This document shows positions 43,801 to 54,673 of a stretch of DNA of 64,000 nucleotides, piece after piece. The DNA is taken from positions 248,001 to 312,000 of the forward strand of contig JAHQIY010000002.1 in the NCBI GenBank assembly GCA_019054805.1. The letters run 5' to 3'. The notes beneath the pieces were generated by a model. The model saw nothing but the letters and a program-made list of their open reading frames with translations, was not told where the DNA came from and made no database searches. The DNA is from Brachionus manjavacas (lineage: Eukaryota; Rotifera; Eurotatoria; Ploima; Brachionidae). The number at the start of each line of letters is the position of its first letter. Position 1 is the first letter of the stretch. Position numbers and translations under genes: made by a program.

Positions 43801-46607
43801 TTTCTTTCTTTCAGTGAAACTCATTTCATTTACAGTGTTGATTTGAAAATTAAAATTAGTGTTGGGATCCGTAGACAAGAGGACGCTTAACCGGCCAAAA
43901 TTTTCACAAACCGTGACCGTGTCCGCATTAGCCGGACAGCCTTTAAGCGGGCGGTCATTTGGCCGGTCAGCTAGGCGGTCAAATTTTTGGATCGCCAAAA
44001 TGAACGGTCTAAAATATACGGGCAGCCATAAAACCGGCCAACTTTTTGGCGGGCGGTCAATAAAAAAAAAATCTAAAAAAACTTTTTAGAATTAATAGAG
44101 AAAATTTTTTTAAATTTTTTTATCATTTTAATTAGATTTTATTTTTAAATTAAAAACATTATTTCGAAAAAATTTCAATTTAAGTGGCTAACCGCCAAAA
44201 ATTTGGCCGTATTGCTGACCGTCCGTATTTTTTAGGCCGGTTTTTTGGCCACCCGTTTATTTTGGCGGTCCAAAAAATAGACCGCCTAGCTGACCGGCCA
44301 AATGACCGCAAAAAATCGTCCGTGTATTGGATCGGTTTGTCTTGACCGTATCCAGCACTAATAAAAATCAAACATAATTTTAGTATAAAAAGACAAATAT
44401 TCGATAAAGAAAATCAATCAGATTCAAATCATAGAAAACAAAGTCAAAATGTTAGGTTATCCCTAAAACACGGACCCGGACTCCGGAAAACGGACTCACG
44501 GACCCGGACTCGAAAAAAAATTCTACTAAAACCCGGACCTGGACCTTTGAAAAATTTGCTAAAACACGGACCCGGACTTTCAGATTCTAGTATCCGGACT
44601 CCGGACAAAATTTATTAAAAATGAATGATTTAAAAATGACACTAAATTTTATTATAGAATTTAGTGTTTATCACAAAATACGAAAATTTAACGGCAATTC
44701 ATTATATAAAAATAAATTTTAAAATTTAGACAAATTTTTCTTTTCTCTCTTTGGACCTATTGATTGTTTTTTTAGCATTTAAAAATTAAAATTCTAAATT
44801 CTATTTTTAAATTTGTCTTTTGCATGCAGTTTTTTAAATACTTTTTTTGTTTAAAATTATTACTAGGATTCCGGAGTCCGTGTTTTAGTCTTTAAAATAA
44901 TCCGGAGTCCGTATTTTAGTAAAACAGTTTTTTCCCACGTCCGGGTCCGTGCTTTAGGCTCGAAAAGTCCGGGTCCGTGTTTTAGGGATAATCAAAACAT
45001 TAACACCTGAGAATAGTAAAATCATTAAAAAATGCTTTTTTGAAAATGAAATTGTAGTTACAAAAAATGGCAGATGGTCAAACTAAAATTATTGAAGTTT
45101 TATTAAGGGAATATTATTTCAGCACAATCAATTTCTGATTAGCACAATGAGGAAATCAGCACTGTAAGATTAAATTTTTTTATTATTTCTTATTAGAAAT
45201 GAATACAATTAATTAAATAAGAAAAAAAAATTCTAGTTATTCTTTTTATTATTAATTAAGTAAAAAAAATATTGAATTATTCAGTTTTAATCATTATTTT
45301 TAATTTATTTAAATTCATTTATTCTGAAAAATTATAGAAAATTTTGATACAAAATTCGGTAAGGAATTAAAAAAATTTAATATAATATTCATCTAGATTT
45401 CGATTCTTTTTTTAATTTAAAATTTTAAAAGTTTCTCATAATTATTAATTTAAGAATGACCTGAATCTTAAAGTTCTCAATTGTTGTGCTACAATTGCAC
45501 CACTAATACAGAAGGAAGATTCTGAAATAGATACCGAAATGAAGAATAAACTTGAATATATTTTGTTCAAAGTATTGTCCACCATTTCGGCTTTAGTAGA
45601 AGAGGAAGAATTAAAAGCGAGAGCAAAAGAAGTTGTTAAAAAAATTGACGAAACAAAAGTACAGAGTCATACTGCAAAATTTTTAAATGAGCTCAAATGT
45701 AACTGCGAATCTTGGACTGACAATGCTTTTGAGCCAAATATTTTTTGCTTTTTGGTAAGAGAACAAGAAGTTTCGGAAAAAATTTTGGAAGATGTAATGA
45801 CAATTTTGAAAAAATGTCTCAATCCATCCAAAGATGTTAAAATGAGAACGAAGTTTTTACTCATGATTCCAGAAGTGTTTTCATCCATTTGTAAATCAAG
45901 TGATAAGACAATTTTAGAAAAGTGTTTGGAGGATATATTAAATGAAATGATACTTCCAAATATTGCTTGGAAAGCTGGCAGATCAGCTAGCGCACTAAGA
46001 ATGACCGCCTGCGCTAGTTTAGTTCTTCTAATTAGAGATGAAGCAGTAAAACAAATTGATCTCAGAGATGAGAGTATTGATAAATTGTTAAAAATGATGC
46101 TTAGCTCATTAGATGATGACAACAAATCTACTCGATTGTATGTGAGTCGAGTGTTTATAATAATGCTGAAAAATTATGGTAAAAGCTTGGAAAAAGACCA
46201 GTTGCACAAGTTATACCCGGAATTCATCAAGCGATTAGATGACCAAAGCGAAGAAATTCGAGTGGAAATTTTGAAAATTTTTAATCTTTATTTTAGTTGT
46301 TTAAGTCAAAATTATGACAAAATTTTGTATCAAGCACATCTACAAGTGATTTTTGAAAATCTTCTACTTTATTTAGATGATTCAAATGAAGATTTTCAAA
46401 TAAAAATACTAGGTATAAAATATTTTTAAAAATTAATTAATTAAATTAACGTTTTATCAACTTTAAGACATACTAAAACAAGGGTCTATTTTGAACCCTG
46501 AATTGTTAATTCAAGAAATAAAAAAGGTAAAAGAAAAGCATAGAAACCAAAATTTATGTGAAGATTTGGAAATGTGTTGCCAAAAAAATATTGAAGCCAA
46601 TTTTTAA
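40813..46607 (+). CDS. DNAAF5: Dynein axonemal assembly factor 5 (HEATR2)
   Basis: A cytoplasmic HEAT-repeat protein needed to preassemble axonemal dynein arms; loss in humans causes primary ciliary dyskinesia. Four exons, 40813-41827, 43234-43685, 45455-46412 and 46468-46607, join in frame (phases 1, 0, 1) to 854 residues, against 855 in human. Helical HEAT pairs run throughout. Matching blocks include GCRELIRLNASKILPGILND then ISDWVEATRIKSIQLL in exon 2 (human [20 protein letters not shown]) and QHLETVLQTLFKA (human QHLEVVLRTLFQA). The last exon ends ...CCQKNIEANF. Introns 1 and 2 are 1.4 and 1.8 kb; the second carries two inverted-repeat transposons. An internal ATG at 40837 is an alternative start, removing 8 residues. 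The gene implies an organism with motile cilia. Confidence 0.92.
41828..43233 (+). other. DNAAF5 intron 1, AT-rich
   Basis: Mostly A/T runs. A patch near 42486-42580 (MASMFYADFDFAPITASSKS) faintly resembles a reverse-transcriptase YADD region, but it lacks supporting blocks. Confidence 0.3.
43857..44360. mobile_element. GC-rich foldback/TIR element in DNAAF5 intron 2
   Basis: Ends: left TTAGTGTTGGGATCCGTAGAC, right (reverse complement) TTAGTGCTGGATACGGTCAAG. Arms of about 180 bp, 43857-44060 and 44185-44360, share blocks such as GGCGGTC, CATTTGGCCGGTCAGCTAGG and AAAATGAACGG, around a plain AT centre. TA dinucleotides at both boundaries fit a TA target, as for Tc1/mariner-type MITEs, but this is weak in AT-rich DNA. 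No transposase. Short ORFs across it are artefacts of the palindromic arms. Confidence 0.75.
44457..44991. mobile_element. CGGACCCGGACT inverted-repeat element in DNAAF5 intron 2
   Basis: Perfect 26-bp terminal inverted repeats at 44457-44482 and 44966-44991 (starting TTATCCCTAAAACACGGACC). Inside each end are several further copies of (A/C)CGGACCCGGACT and CCGGACTCCGG, giving arms of roughly 140 bp; the 250-bp centre is AT-rich. 535 bp, no ORF. The two copies of the host sequence it interrupts (see 47803-47910) allow the empty site to be inferred. Confidence 0.8.
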
Positions 46608-48577
46608 TGTTATTAAATAACCTTTTTTACTAAAAAACAAAATTATTTTTAATTACTTGAAATAAAACATTACGCCAAAAAATAAAGATTAATGAGACAG
46701 AGAAAACTAAGCTTATAAAAAGATAAAAAACATAAATTCAAAATACCAACTTTTGAAAATTTTTAAATTGAATAATAGAAAAAACATAAATTTAAATTAA
46801 TAAAAAAAGCAAAATACGATAAAAAGCAAAAATTGATTTGTTCCAGCCACTTGGTAAAGATTGTCAAAAATTAAACTAACATTACCATTATCATCTGAAT
46901 CAGTTCCAGATTCAGTAATTTTAATAATGTGCAAATTGACGAATAAATTTTTTCAAATAAATTTAAAGGCATTCTATCAGAAATTTTAAAAAAATAAAAT
47001 TTTAAAAAAATTACTAATAAATTTAAAATCAACACCAAAAAAAAGCAACTTAACTTTTTCACTTAGTACAAAGGGCATATCAGACACGTGATCAGCTCTT
47101 GCTTGCAAGCGTCCTTGTCCCGGCCGCTAAGCACCTGCATCTTCACCGTCCCAGCTCTTTACTTATACGGATTTGGGAAAGGCCGAAGGCAGAGTAAGCA
47201 GTGTTTAATTTTTATTTTGGAAGACTATTTACTTTTATTTATAATTAATTTTTGAAAATAAAATTGATTTAAAATAATTTATCCTTTACATCGAAATTTT
47301 CAAGTTCAGCTTTCTTACAAACTGAAGACTTGAGTCAAAACTCATTTTAACTCTTTAAACCCTTAAAAATTTGAAGATAATTCCAAAATTATCAGATATA
47401 ATTGGAAAAGTATGTTTAGCATTATCATAAGAAATTTTTTTTTAAATAATATGTTTTTATTTTTTAAAATATAAATTAAAAATTTGCTTAAAGATTGAAA
47501 TAAAATTCTGTTTTAATAATGAATTAATATTTATTAATTTTTTCATAAAATATTTCTGGTATTCTTTTGTCCTTCTAAGCCTAATTTTAAGCAGTTAAAC
47601 TATTGTTCATCATTAACGAAAAAGGAATAGCGTCCAAGTTATATTTTTTTAATTTTGTTCCCTCACAGAACTTTTTTTCAAAAAAGTATTCTTTTATCAA
47701 TTTTTTGTATATTTTTTAAAATTTATAAAAAATAATTAATTTTTTTTTTAGAAAAAATTTTTTAAATTAGTTGTTAATATGTGATGATGTCGAGGATGAT
47801 GAAGTTCAAAATGTCAAAATATTATCACCTGAAAATAGTAAAATCATTGAAAAATGCTTTTTTGAAAATGAAATTGTATTGATGGTCAAACTAAAATTAT
47901 GGAAGTTTTATTTATTTTTTAAAATTTTTTTTCTAATTTCAGAAATCAAATAATTTTTATATTAGCCCGGATTGATTAAAAATTTTTAGTAATTTAAATA
48001 AAACTTATTCAACAATAATTGCCTCTTCCATTTTACACCATAACCCTTTAATAAAGTATGCAAGTATTTACCAATTTGAACATTAACATTTTATTTTCTT
48101 TAATTTCATTTTAAAAATAAAAAATATATTTTTTTCATTACAAAAATTAGAGTTTATTTCATGTTAAGTTGATTGTTTGTTTTTATTTTTGATTCTTTTA
48201 AAGCATATATTTTATGCACGTGATTAAATAGAAAATCATCTTTTTCTTCGAAAATATTAATTTTTATTTTACTGATATGGTCGCATACTGTTAAACTTCA
48301 CTTCAATGTGACTTGACTATTTTATTTCAAATTTTTAAATAATTTATTAGATTTTTATTGCTTTGTCATTTATAAAATATAATTTAGATAATTTAGAGCA
48401 TTTATGGACCAACCACTTATACAGAACGAAGAATTAGGTAAGCATTTTCAACCGATAAAATATCTGATAATTGCTTAGAGATTTATCTACAGAATATTTA
48501 CAATACTCTTTTTTTAGTTTATAATGGTTAAGATTTAATATTTTTTAAAAAAGTTAATTTAAAAAAAAAACTAAATA
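46608..48577. other. Spacer between DNAAF5 and the sugar transporter, with a GC-rich island
   Basis: AT-rich except for the duplicate at 47803-47910 and a sharp GC island at about 47070-47205 (over 50% GC against roughly 20% around it). The island has open frames on both strands, for example minus-strand 47140-47063 (MQVLSGRDKDACKQELITCL, then ICPLY), and a palindrome GCTTGCAAGC at 47101. I could not match it to an snRNA, 5S RNA, tRNA or protein. At 48404-48437 a short ATG segment ends in a good donor (TTAG/GTAAGC) but does not join the transporter in frame. Confidence 0.4.
47803..47910 (+). repeat. Diverged duplicate of the sequence flanking the 44457 element
   Basis: This stretch (TTCAAAATG, TCAAAATATTATCACCTGAA, then AATAGTAAAATCATTGAAAA, then TGCTTTTTTGAAAATGAAAT) matches 44443-44450 plus 44992-45097 in the same orientation, about 3 kb away. 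Copy 2 is open for about 40 codons (SPENSKIIEKCFFENEIV) and copy 1 reads TPENSKIIKKCFFENEIV before stops. It may be a duplicated exon or ORF fragment of an unknown gene. Copy 1 lies in DNAAF5 intron 2, copy 2 about 1.2 kb past the DNAAF5 stop. Confidence 0.65.
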
Positions 48578-51500
48578 ATGAGCCACAAATTGGACCTTTT
48601 AAATTCTGATAAAATTAAACAATTTGAATTAGAAAGAATTGAAACTTTGCCCAGCGGATATGAGCGTCAGTCCAAAAAAGGGGTAATCATTTTTTTCAAA
48701 CTGTGCCATTTGGATAATTGATACACCAAGGTACTGACCAAATATTTGATGCTCTCCCTTCTGGTTGCAGCATTCGGCTCTGCCTTCCAATTTGGTTTTA
48801 GCATCGCGATCTTCAACACACCATCAGATGTAAGTAATAAAAATTTTAAACCAAATTTAAATATTTTTCTAAGGTTATTCAATCATTCTATAGAGATGTT
48901 TACAGTGAGCGCAATGGCGAGTCAATGCCTGATTCAACACTCAATACTTACTGGTCGATCACAAATGGTTTAGTCCCGTTTGGTGGAATGATCGGTGGCA
49001 TGTTTTCAGGATTTACCGGAGACTTATTTGGAAGGTAATTTTGAAACCTAGAGAACTTCAATTTAAATCAAATCAAATTTTTTTAGAAAAAATGGCTTGT
49101 TATCAGTAAATGCTATTGTCCTGATAAGTACAATATTGAATGTGATATCAAAATTTATCCGATCTTATGAAACCATATTGGTTTCACGTTTTTTAACAGG
49201 CTTATATTGTGGTCTATTTTCTGGCTTGTTGCCTCTTTACTTGTCTGAATGCCCTCCTAAAAATTTAAGAGGGTCTGTTGGAACTTTGAACCAACTTTCG
49301 ATTGTGACCGGTATCTTGGTTGTGAACATCTTAGGTCTGCCAGAATTGCTCGGCAAAGCAGATAGATGGCCTATTTTAGTCGGCCTAAGTCTTGTTCCTG
49401 CTTTAGTTCACATATTGCTGGTAATTTTTCCAGAATCTCCTAAATTTCTTTACATGAAAAAAAATGATGTGTCAGGAGCTGAAAAATCGCTCGTTAAATT
49501 CCGCAATGATGACAGAGTTCTGATCGATGAGGAGATGGAAGAACTTAAAGAAGAAAAAGCAAAAACAGCTGACAATGCGCACGCGGCTTGGGGAGATTTT
49601 TGGACCAAGGAAAGTTTGAGAAAACCTCTTTTTGTGGCTTTAATGATTCAAATTTCGCAGCAATTTTCTGGAATCAATGCAGTTATTTTTTATTCAACAG
49701 CAATATTCAAAAATGCTGGTTTAGAAGGAGAATGGCCAATTTATGGAACCATTATACTTGGCGCTGTGCAAATAGCAATGACATTTGTCTGCATGGTTAT
49801 TGTTGATAGAACGGGTAGAAGAATTCTTTTACTCACTGGAATGATTGGAATGTGCTTATTCTCTTTTATGCTGGCTTTATCTAGGATATTTAGTGTAATA
49901 TTTGGCATTAAGAGTTTGTTTGGAAAAATTTAATTAAAATTTTAGGACAAAGTTGAATGGCTCAATTACATGACAGTGGTGGCTGCAGTTTTTTACATCA
50001 TATTTTTTTCAATCGGACCAGGTAGTTAAAATTTTATTGAAACTAAAATTAAGAAATTATTTTCATAAAATCGTGAAAATCATTTTAAAAAAAATTTGTT
50101 TTATGTGTAATCTTAAAAGTAACACATAAAATGAAAAAAATATTTTATGTAATCCTATTTTGAAAATACTGAGGATTTTAGTAAAAATTAATATTAAAAG
50201 TTAAACATGAGAAAAAAGCATTAGTTTATCTCATAACTGAGATCAACTTTAAAATACATCTAGAATTCTGGTCAAAATAGGAAGTAAAATAGAAGCATTT
50301 TATTTTTTGTTCAATTTTAAAGAAAAAGATTAATAAAAAAATTTTTAAACACATTTTAAATTAAAATTAACAACTAAAAACAATAAAAAAATTATCCAAA
50401 TTTTTTTCCGAGAAGTTTTTAAAATCTTTTTCTTTTTTCATATAACTTTGATAATAACAAACCAGCAAAAATTTTTTTCAGGAATTTTTTTCAATCATTA
50501 AATTTTTTTCAGGAAATTTTATGAAATTTTATAATTATTAAGTAGTAGTAGTTTAAACTGCATCTTAGACGCTATCTAAGCATAGCTCTAAAGAGCTGTA
50601 GTATTTTCTTTTTTAAGTTTCACCATCCAACCATTTAGACATTTAGATAAACTATTTAGATTCTTTGCATTTACGGGCAATGTGAAATATTAGTACAAAA
50701 ATTACAGTATAAAAAGTAAAAACGCTATAAATTTTTTTCTAATTGTGAAAAACTCTGCATTTTACAGAAAAATGCAGTGTTTTTGCAAAGCTTGGTATTC
50801 GTTTGCAAAAAATTTGTACAATATTGTATTGTTTACAAAATTTTTACAGTAGTTTATTCGATCACATGTTAGACAATAGCTATTTCTCTTCAATTCATAT
50901 CATCGGCTATCAGGTTTGTTTTAATTATTATTTTATTTATTTGTTTTCTGTACCGAGCTAGGGCTCCTTCAGGATAAATTAAAAAAAAATCAAAATAAAG
51001 TAAATAAGCTAAAAAAAAATGAAAGTTAAGAAGACATAGATTGTTACATGTGGCACATGTTTACATAGTTAAGGTTTTAGGAAAAAAGGAGGAAATAGTA
51101 AGGTAGCAATTACAGAATGGAGTTGGGTATTCAATAAATCTTGATTCGAAATCTTCTTTGCATTCTTTCACCAGTCTTACGACCAATGGAATAGAATGAC
51201 TAAGTCCTGTCCCAACATATCTCTCACTCAACTCAAAAAGACGATTTGAGACTGTTAGTAATTTAAGTTTATTAAAAGCTTCATGATGCACGATGTCGGA
51301 GGGAGTATCATATTTTAGGATAGATCTTACTACTGTATTCTGAATTGCTTGTAGTTTTTTGATATAATTTTCTGAAAATGAATTCAAGCAAGGAAAAGAA
51401 TAGTCTAAAATTGATCCGTCTAAAGATTTACATAATTTTTCTAGTGTGTTTTGAGTAAGACCCCATTTTTTATTTGACAATATCTTAATAATATTTAGCC

Positions 51501-53776
51501 TTTTATTGTAGCGTTCTTTAATTTCGTCAACTAATATTTTAAAATTTAACTTAGAATCAAATTTTATACCAAGAAACTTGATTTATTTTTGGCTCATTAT
51601 TCTGTTTCCATAAATTTTTAAGTTTAGATTATCAATCTCTTTTTTTTACTTAGAGAAGACTACTCAACAAGTCGGGTTCAGTATTAAGACTGTAATTGAA
51701 TCTTTTATTAAATTCAATTTGTTCATAATTATTTACCAATTTGTGCATCTGAATTAGATCACCTCTTAATCTTCTTGTACTCAAATTAGTTAAATCTAGC
51801 TTTAATAAACGTTGTTGATAGTCCAAATCACAAACTTCTGGAATCAATTTAGTTGCATTTCGTTGAACCTTCTGAAGCTCATTTATGTAAGGGCCACCAA
51901 GCACTGACAGCATATTCCAGGTGTGGTCTAACCATGTAACAATACAATAATTTTATAGTCTCGCTACAAGGATACTTAAATGCTTTCTTAATTAAGCCCA
52001 ATATTCTATTTGCTTTATCTGTAGCATTTTTGATTAGGGTTGTCCATTTTAAATCACTTTGAATGTAAATACATTTATCCCATTCAACATTTGACTTCCA
52101 AAGTTTTTGAACGAATCTTATTGTCAAACTCTGGATTTTAATTGCCAGTATGAACAACTTTGCATTTATTTACATTTAACTGACTCTTTTGACCATTTAC
52201 ACTTTTATCAGTATCTGATTGTAAGTTAGAAACCGAGTTAAAATTATCAATTGTTGATAAGATCTTCGTGTCGTCAGTATAAGCTTCACAATGACTTTGG
52301 ACAATATTCAACATATCGTTTATGTAAATAATAAAGAAGAGAGGACCTAGCACTGAACCTTGTGGAACTCCACTTTTAACTTCTACCCAACTTGAGTTGG
52401 TATTCCGTAATACAATCTTTGAGAACGATCTAAAAGCAACGCCTTTATCCAATTTATCAGGCCTTCACCAAACCCAAAAAATTTGAGTTCTTACAGAAGT
52501 TTTCTATGAGAGACTTTATCGAAAGCTTTTGCAAAATCTGTGTAAATGATGCCAACCGGTAAGCCATTCGATGTCGCTTCAGCAGTAAAATCTAAAATTT
52601 CCATCAAATTGGTCAGACATGACTTTTTTGTAAGAAAGCTTGCTGTGATGTGGAAATTAATTTGTTTTAAAATTGTTTTAAAATGCTCTAAATTGGTTCT
52701 TTATTTATAGACGATAGGAATTTACAATAAAAGTTAAAGATACTGGGCGATAATTCTGGGGAGAGAGTCTAAATTAAATCATTAAAAACATTTTTTTAAC
52801 CATAATTTTCTGATTTTAATTAATTATTAAAAGAGATAAAATTCACAAAAAATTGATTTATACATTTTTTATAAATTAAAAAAATATAATTAAAAAATAT
52901 TTTTTTAATTTATAAAAAATTGGGATATTCGATTAAAATTTCTGCTTACATATTCGTTTAATTCAATTGATTTGCATTAAATTAATCTTAAAATAATTAA
53001 AATTCAGTATTAACACTGTATATAATTTTGATCAAAATTTTATTCAAAGTTTTAAAAAAGCAGATTCTTATATTTAAATGATTCTTAAGCAATTATTTAA
53101 AAAATTACAAAATTTACTTTGAAAATTAATTGCTTATTTTAAAGCGTAATAAAAACTTCTGGAAATTGTTTTAAAAATTTTTGTTTGTCCGTATTCATTC
53201 AACTTATTTTGTTAAATAAATTTTAAAAAGTCTTATCTTATCAAAGTTTTCTTCTTATAAGATTAACATTTAAGTTGATATAAGAAAAAATGAGCTTTTA
53301 AATGTAAAATTTTTATTAAAAAAATGATTTTACTTAAGATTGTTGTGTAAAAACTCAAAATATAAATAGTGATCGAATCTTATCAAAATAATCTAAAAAA
53401 TCTATTGATCCAAATTTTTTTAAAAATACTAATTAAGGTGCTATCCCATGGTTAATAACGGGTGAATTATTTGGTTCAGATTCAAGAGGAAAAGCCACTT
53501 CAATTTCAGTGTTCGTCAACTGGCTTTCTAATTTTATTGTCACAGTAAGTTTTGTATCAATGAATAGGTACTTTTTAAAATTCTAAATTATAAAAGGTTA
53601 CGTTTCCGTTTATTGAATCAGCTATAGGAAGTTATAGTTTTATTGTATTTGGAGTTTTATTGATATTCTTTTCCCTTTTTATGCTTTTTTTTGTTCCTGA
53701 AACAAAACATAAGCCAATCGAAGAAATCAATGATATGTTCAAGAGAAAAACAATATTTTTTCCTTCATCGAATTAA
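48578..53776 (+). CDS. SLC2A: Facilitative sugar transporter (GLUT/SLC2A family)
   Basis: A 12-helix major facilitator, probably for glucose or related hexoses at the plasma membrane. Seven exons, 48578-48682, 48731-48829, 48874-49034, 49087-49894, 49946-50021, 53438-53544 and 53597-53776, join in frame to about 511 residues. An in-frame TAA at 48572 fixes the start. Landmarks: AAFGSAFQFGFSIAIFN (helix 1), FGGMIGGMFSGFTGDLFGRKNG (GRR/K loop 2-3), LYLSECPPKNLRGSVGTLNQ, PESPKFLY (the PESPR position before the long loop), QISQQFSGINAVIFYST (helix 7 QQxSGxN), DRTGRRILLL, SIGPG joined to AIPWLITGELF, and VPETKHKPIEEI at the end. These fit class I/II GLUTs. Exon 5 ends at GPG, and the 3.4-kb intron after it is full of nested LINEs; the other introns are 44-52 bp. 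Confidence 0.93.
50530..52760 (-). mobile_element. LINE relic in transporter intron 5, interrupted by a second LINE
   Basis: Reading down the minus strand: VKSGVPQGSVLGPLFFIIYI then NDMLNI (RT block), YTDDTKILS (the catalytic YADD, with the Ala changed), LKWTTLIKNATDKANRILGL, LLYCYMVRPHLEYAVSAWW, LQKVQRNATKLIPEVCDLDY and RLRGDLIQMHKLVNN down to about 51655. After the inserted LINE (51645-50935) the family's tail appears at 50640-50530, sharing TTTAGAGCTATGC and CTGCAGTTTA-like text with the copy at 25.4 kb, then a (CTA)n tail. Frameshifts make it dead. It is antisense to the transporter. Confidence 0.75.
50935..51645 (-). mobile_element. Nested 5'-truncated LINE of a second family
   Basis: Minus-strand text FLGIKFDSKLNFKILVDEIK, KERYNKRLNIIKILSNKKWG and TLEKLCKSLDGSILDYSFPC then LNSFSENYIKKLQAIQNTVV is the thumb-to-C-terminus of another LINE clade. 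The 139-codon end (51480-51061) is intact. The 3' UTR (51056-51020) and terminal CTGAAGGAGC...AAACAAATAAATAAA (50972-50935) match those of the LINE at 21950-23290. It splits the older LINE of 50530-52760, which gives their relative age. Confidence 0.75.
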
Positions 53777-53832
53777 TTTATTAATATTAGATAAATAAAT
53801 TTTTATGAATAAAATTTATAAAATTTTCTATT

Positions 53833-54475
53833 TCAATTTAATTTAATGCATTTATTTCCACATCTTCGTGGACAGCATTTGTGCTCTGGTTCGCACTCTC
53901 TATCGCTATTACAAGTATTGTTTCGGAGAGGACAAAAACCGCGGCTTTTATCAATTGGACAAACCGTGACTGGGTCCATACAGACCGCTCCACAACCATT
54001 TGAACACTAATTAAGTAAGAATAGAAAATATACATTTTAAAAATTAAATTACGCATTTTTGCTTCGGATTTTTGCAGTCTTCGTCTGATTCACAGCCGTT
54101 GACACATCCGCCGGGGACACTGGGTACCGGGCATTGCCCTGGTCGAACCACAGGCTTCAATGGTTCCAAACAGAATTTATGACCACATGAATAAGGGCAC
54201 TTAAAAAAATTATTTTCTTCTTTTAAAATAAATTCATAGATTTACGCATTTCATTTCTCCAGTACAAGATTTATCGTTCCAGCAGTTTCCAAATATAAAG
54301 TTAAAAATTGAGGTTTTGATGTAGTTTGTAAGAGAGCAGCTCTCAACTCTTGGACATCCTTCCAATTTCCGAATCGATTCGGCTAAATAGAATAGTTATT
54401 TAAATAATAAAAAAAAATTGACTTACAATTGCAGACCATAAGACAGATAATAATAGCGGTTAAAATTTTGATCAT
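53833..54475 (-). CDS. Secreted protein with WAP four-disulfide core domains
   Basis: Four exons, 54475-54427, 54382-54246, 54199-54053 and 54006-53833, join in frame to about 168 residues. Exon 1 encodes a signal peptide (MIKILTAIIICLMVCN). Exon 2 is a cysteine-containing linker. Exons 3-4 carry a complete eight-cysteine WAP domain: GQCPVPSVPGGCVNGC, DEDCKNPKQKC then CSNGCGAVC, with the intron exactly between the paired cysteines. A second WAP-like unit follows: GFCPLRNNTCNSDRECEPEH, KCCPRRCGNKC, with one cysteine short. WAP proteins are typically secreted protease inhibitors or antimicrobial factors; the inhibitory target cannot be read here. It is the downstream partner of the similar gene at 54674-55200, both on the minus strand. 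Confidence 0.8.
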
Positions 54476-54673
54476 TTTTTTAAATTCTCATGAAATTTAA
54501 AAAAAAAGATGAGCTTTTTATACACCAAAATGTTTGATTAAACATTTAAAAAAAAAATTAAAATTAAGTATTTATTAAAACGCTATATTAGTAAATATTT
54601 GAAAAAAGATTAGTTTAGAGTAATTTAAAATTTTGTTAGTTTTTTTTTTTAATTTTTAAATTAGATTTTTTAT

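Noticed and set aside
43859-44371. ORFs containing GRSFGRSARRSNFW on both strands
   Set aside because: Translations of the palindromic arms of the inverted-repeat element. The same text appears in both orientations because the arms are inverted copies.
47068-47210. 5S rRNA or spliceosomal RNA for the GC island
   Set aside because: I compared remembered 5S, U1-U6 and U12 layouts on both strands and found no consistent alignment. Left as unexplained.
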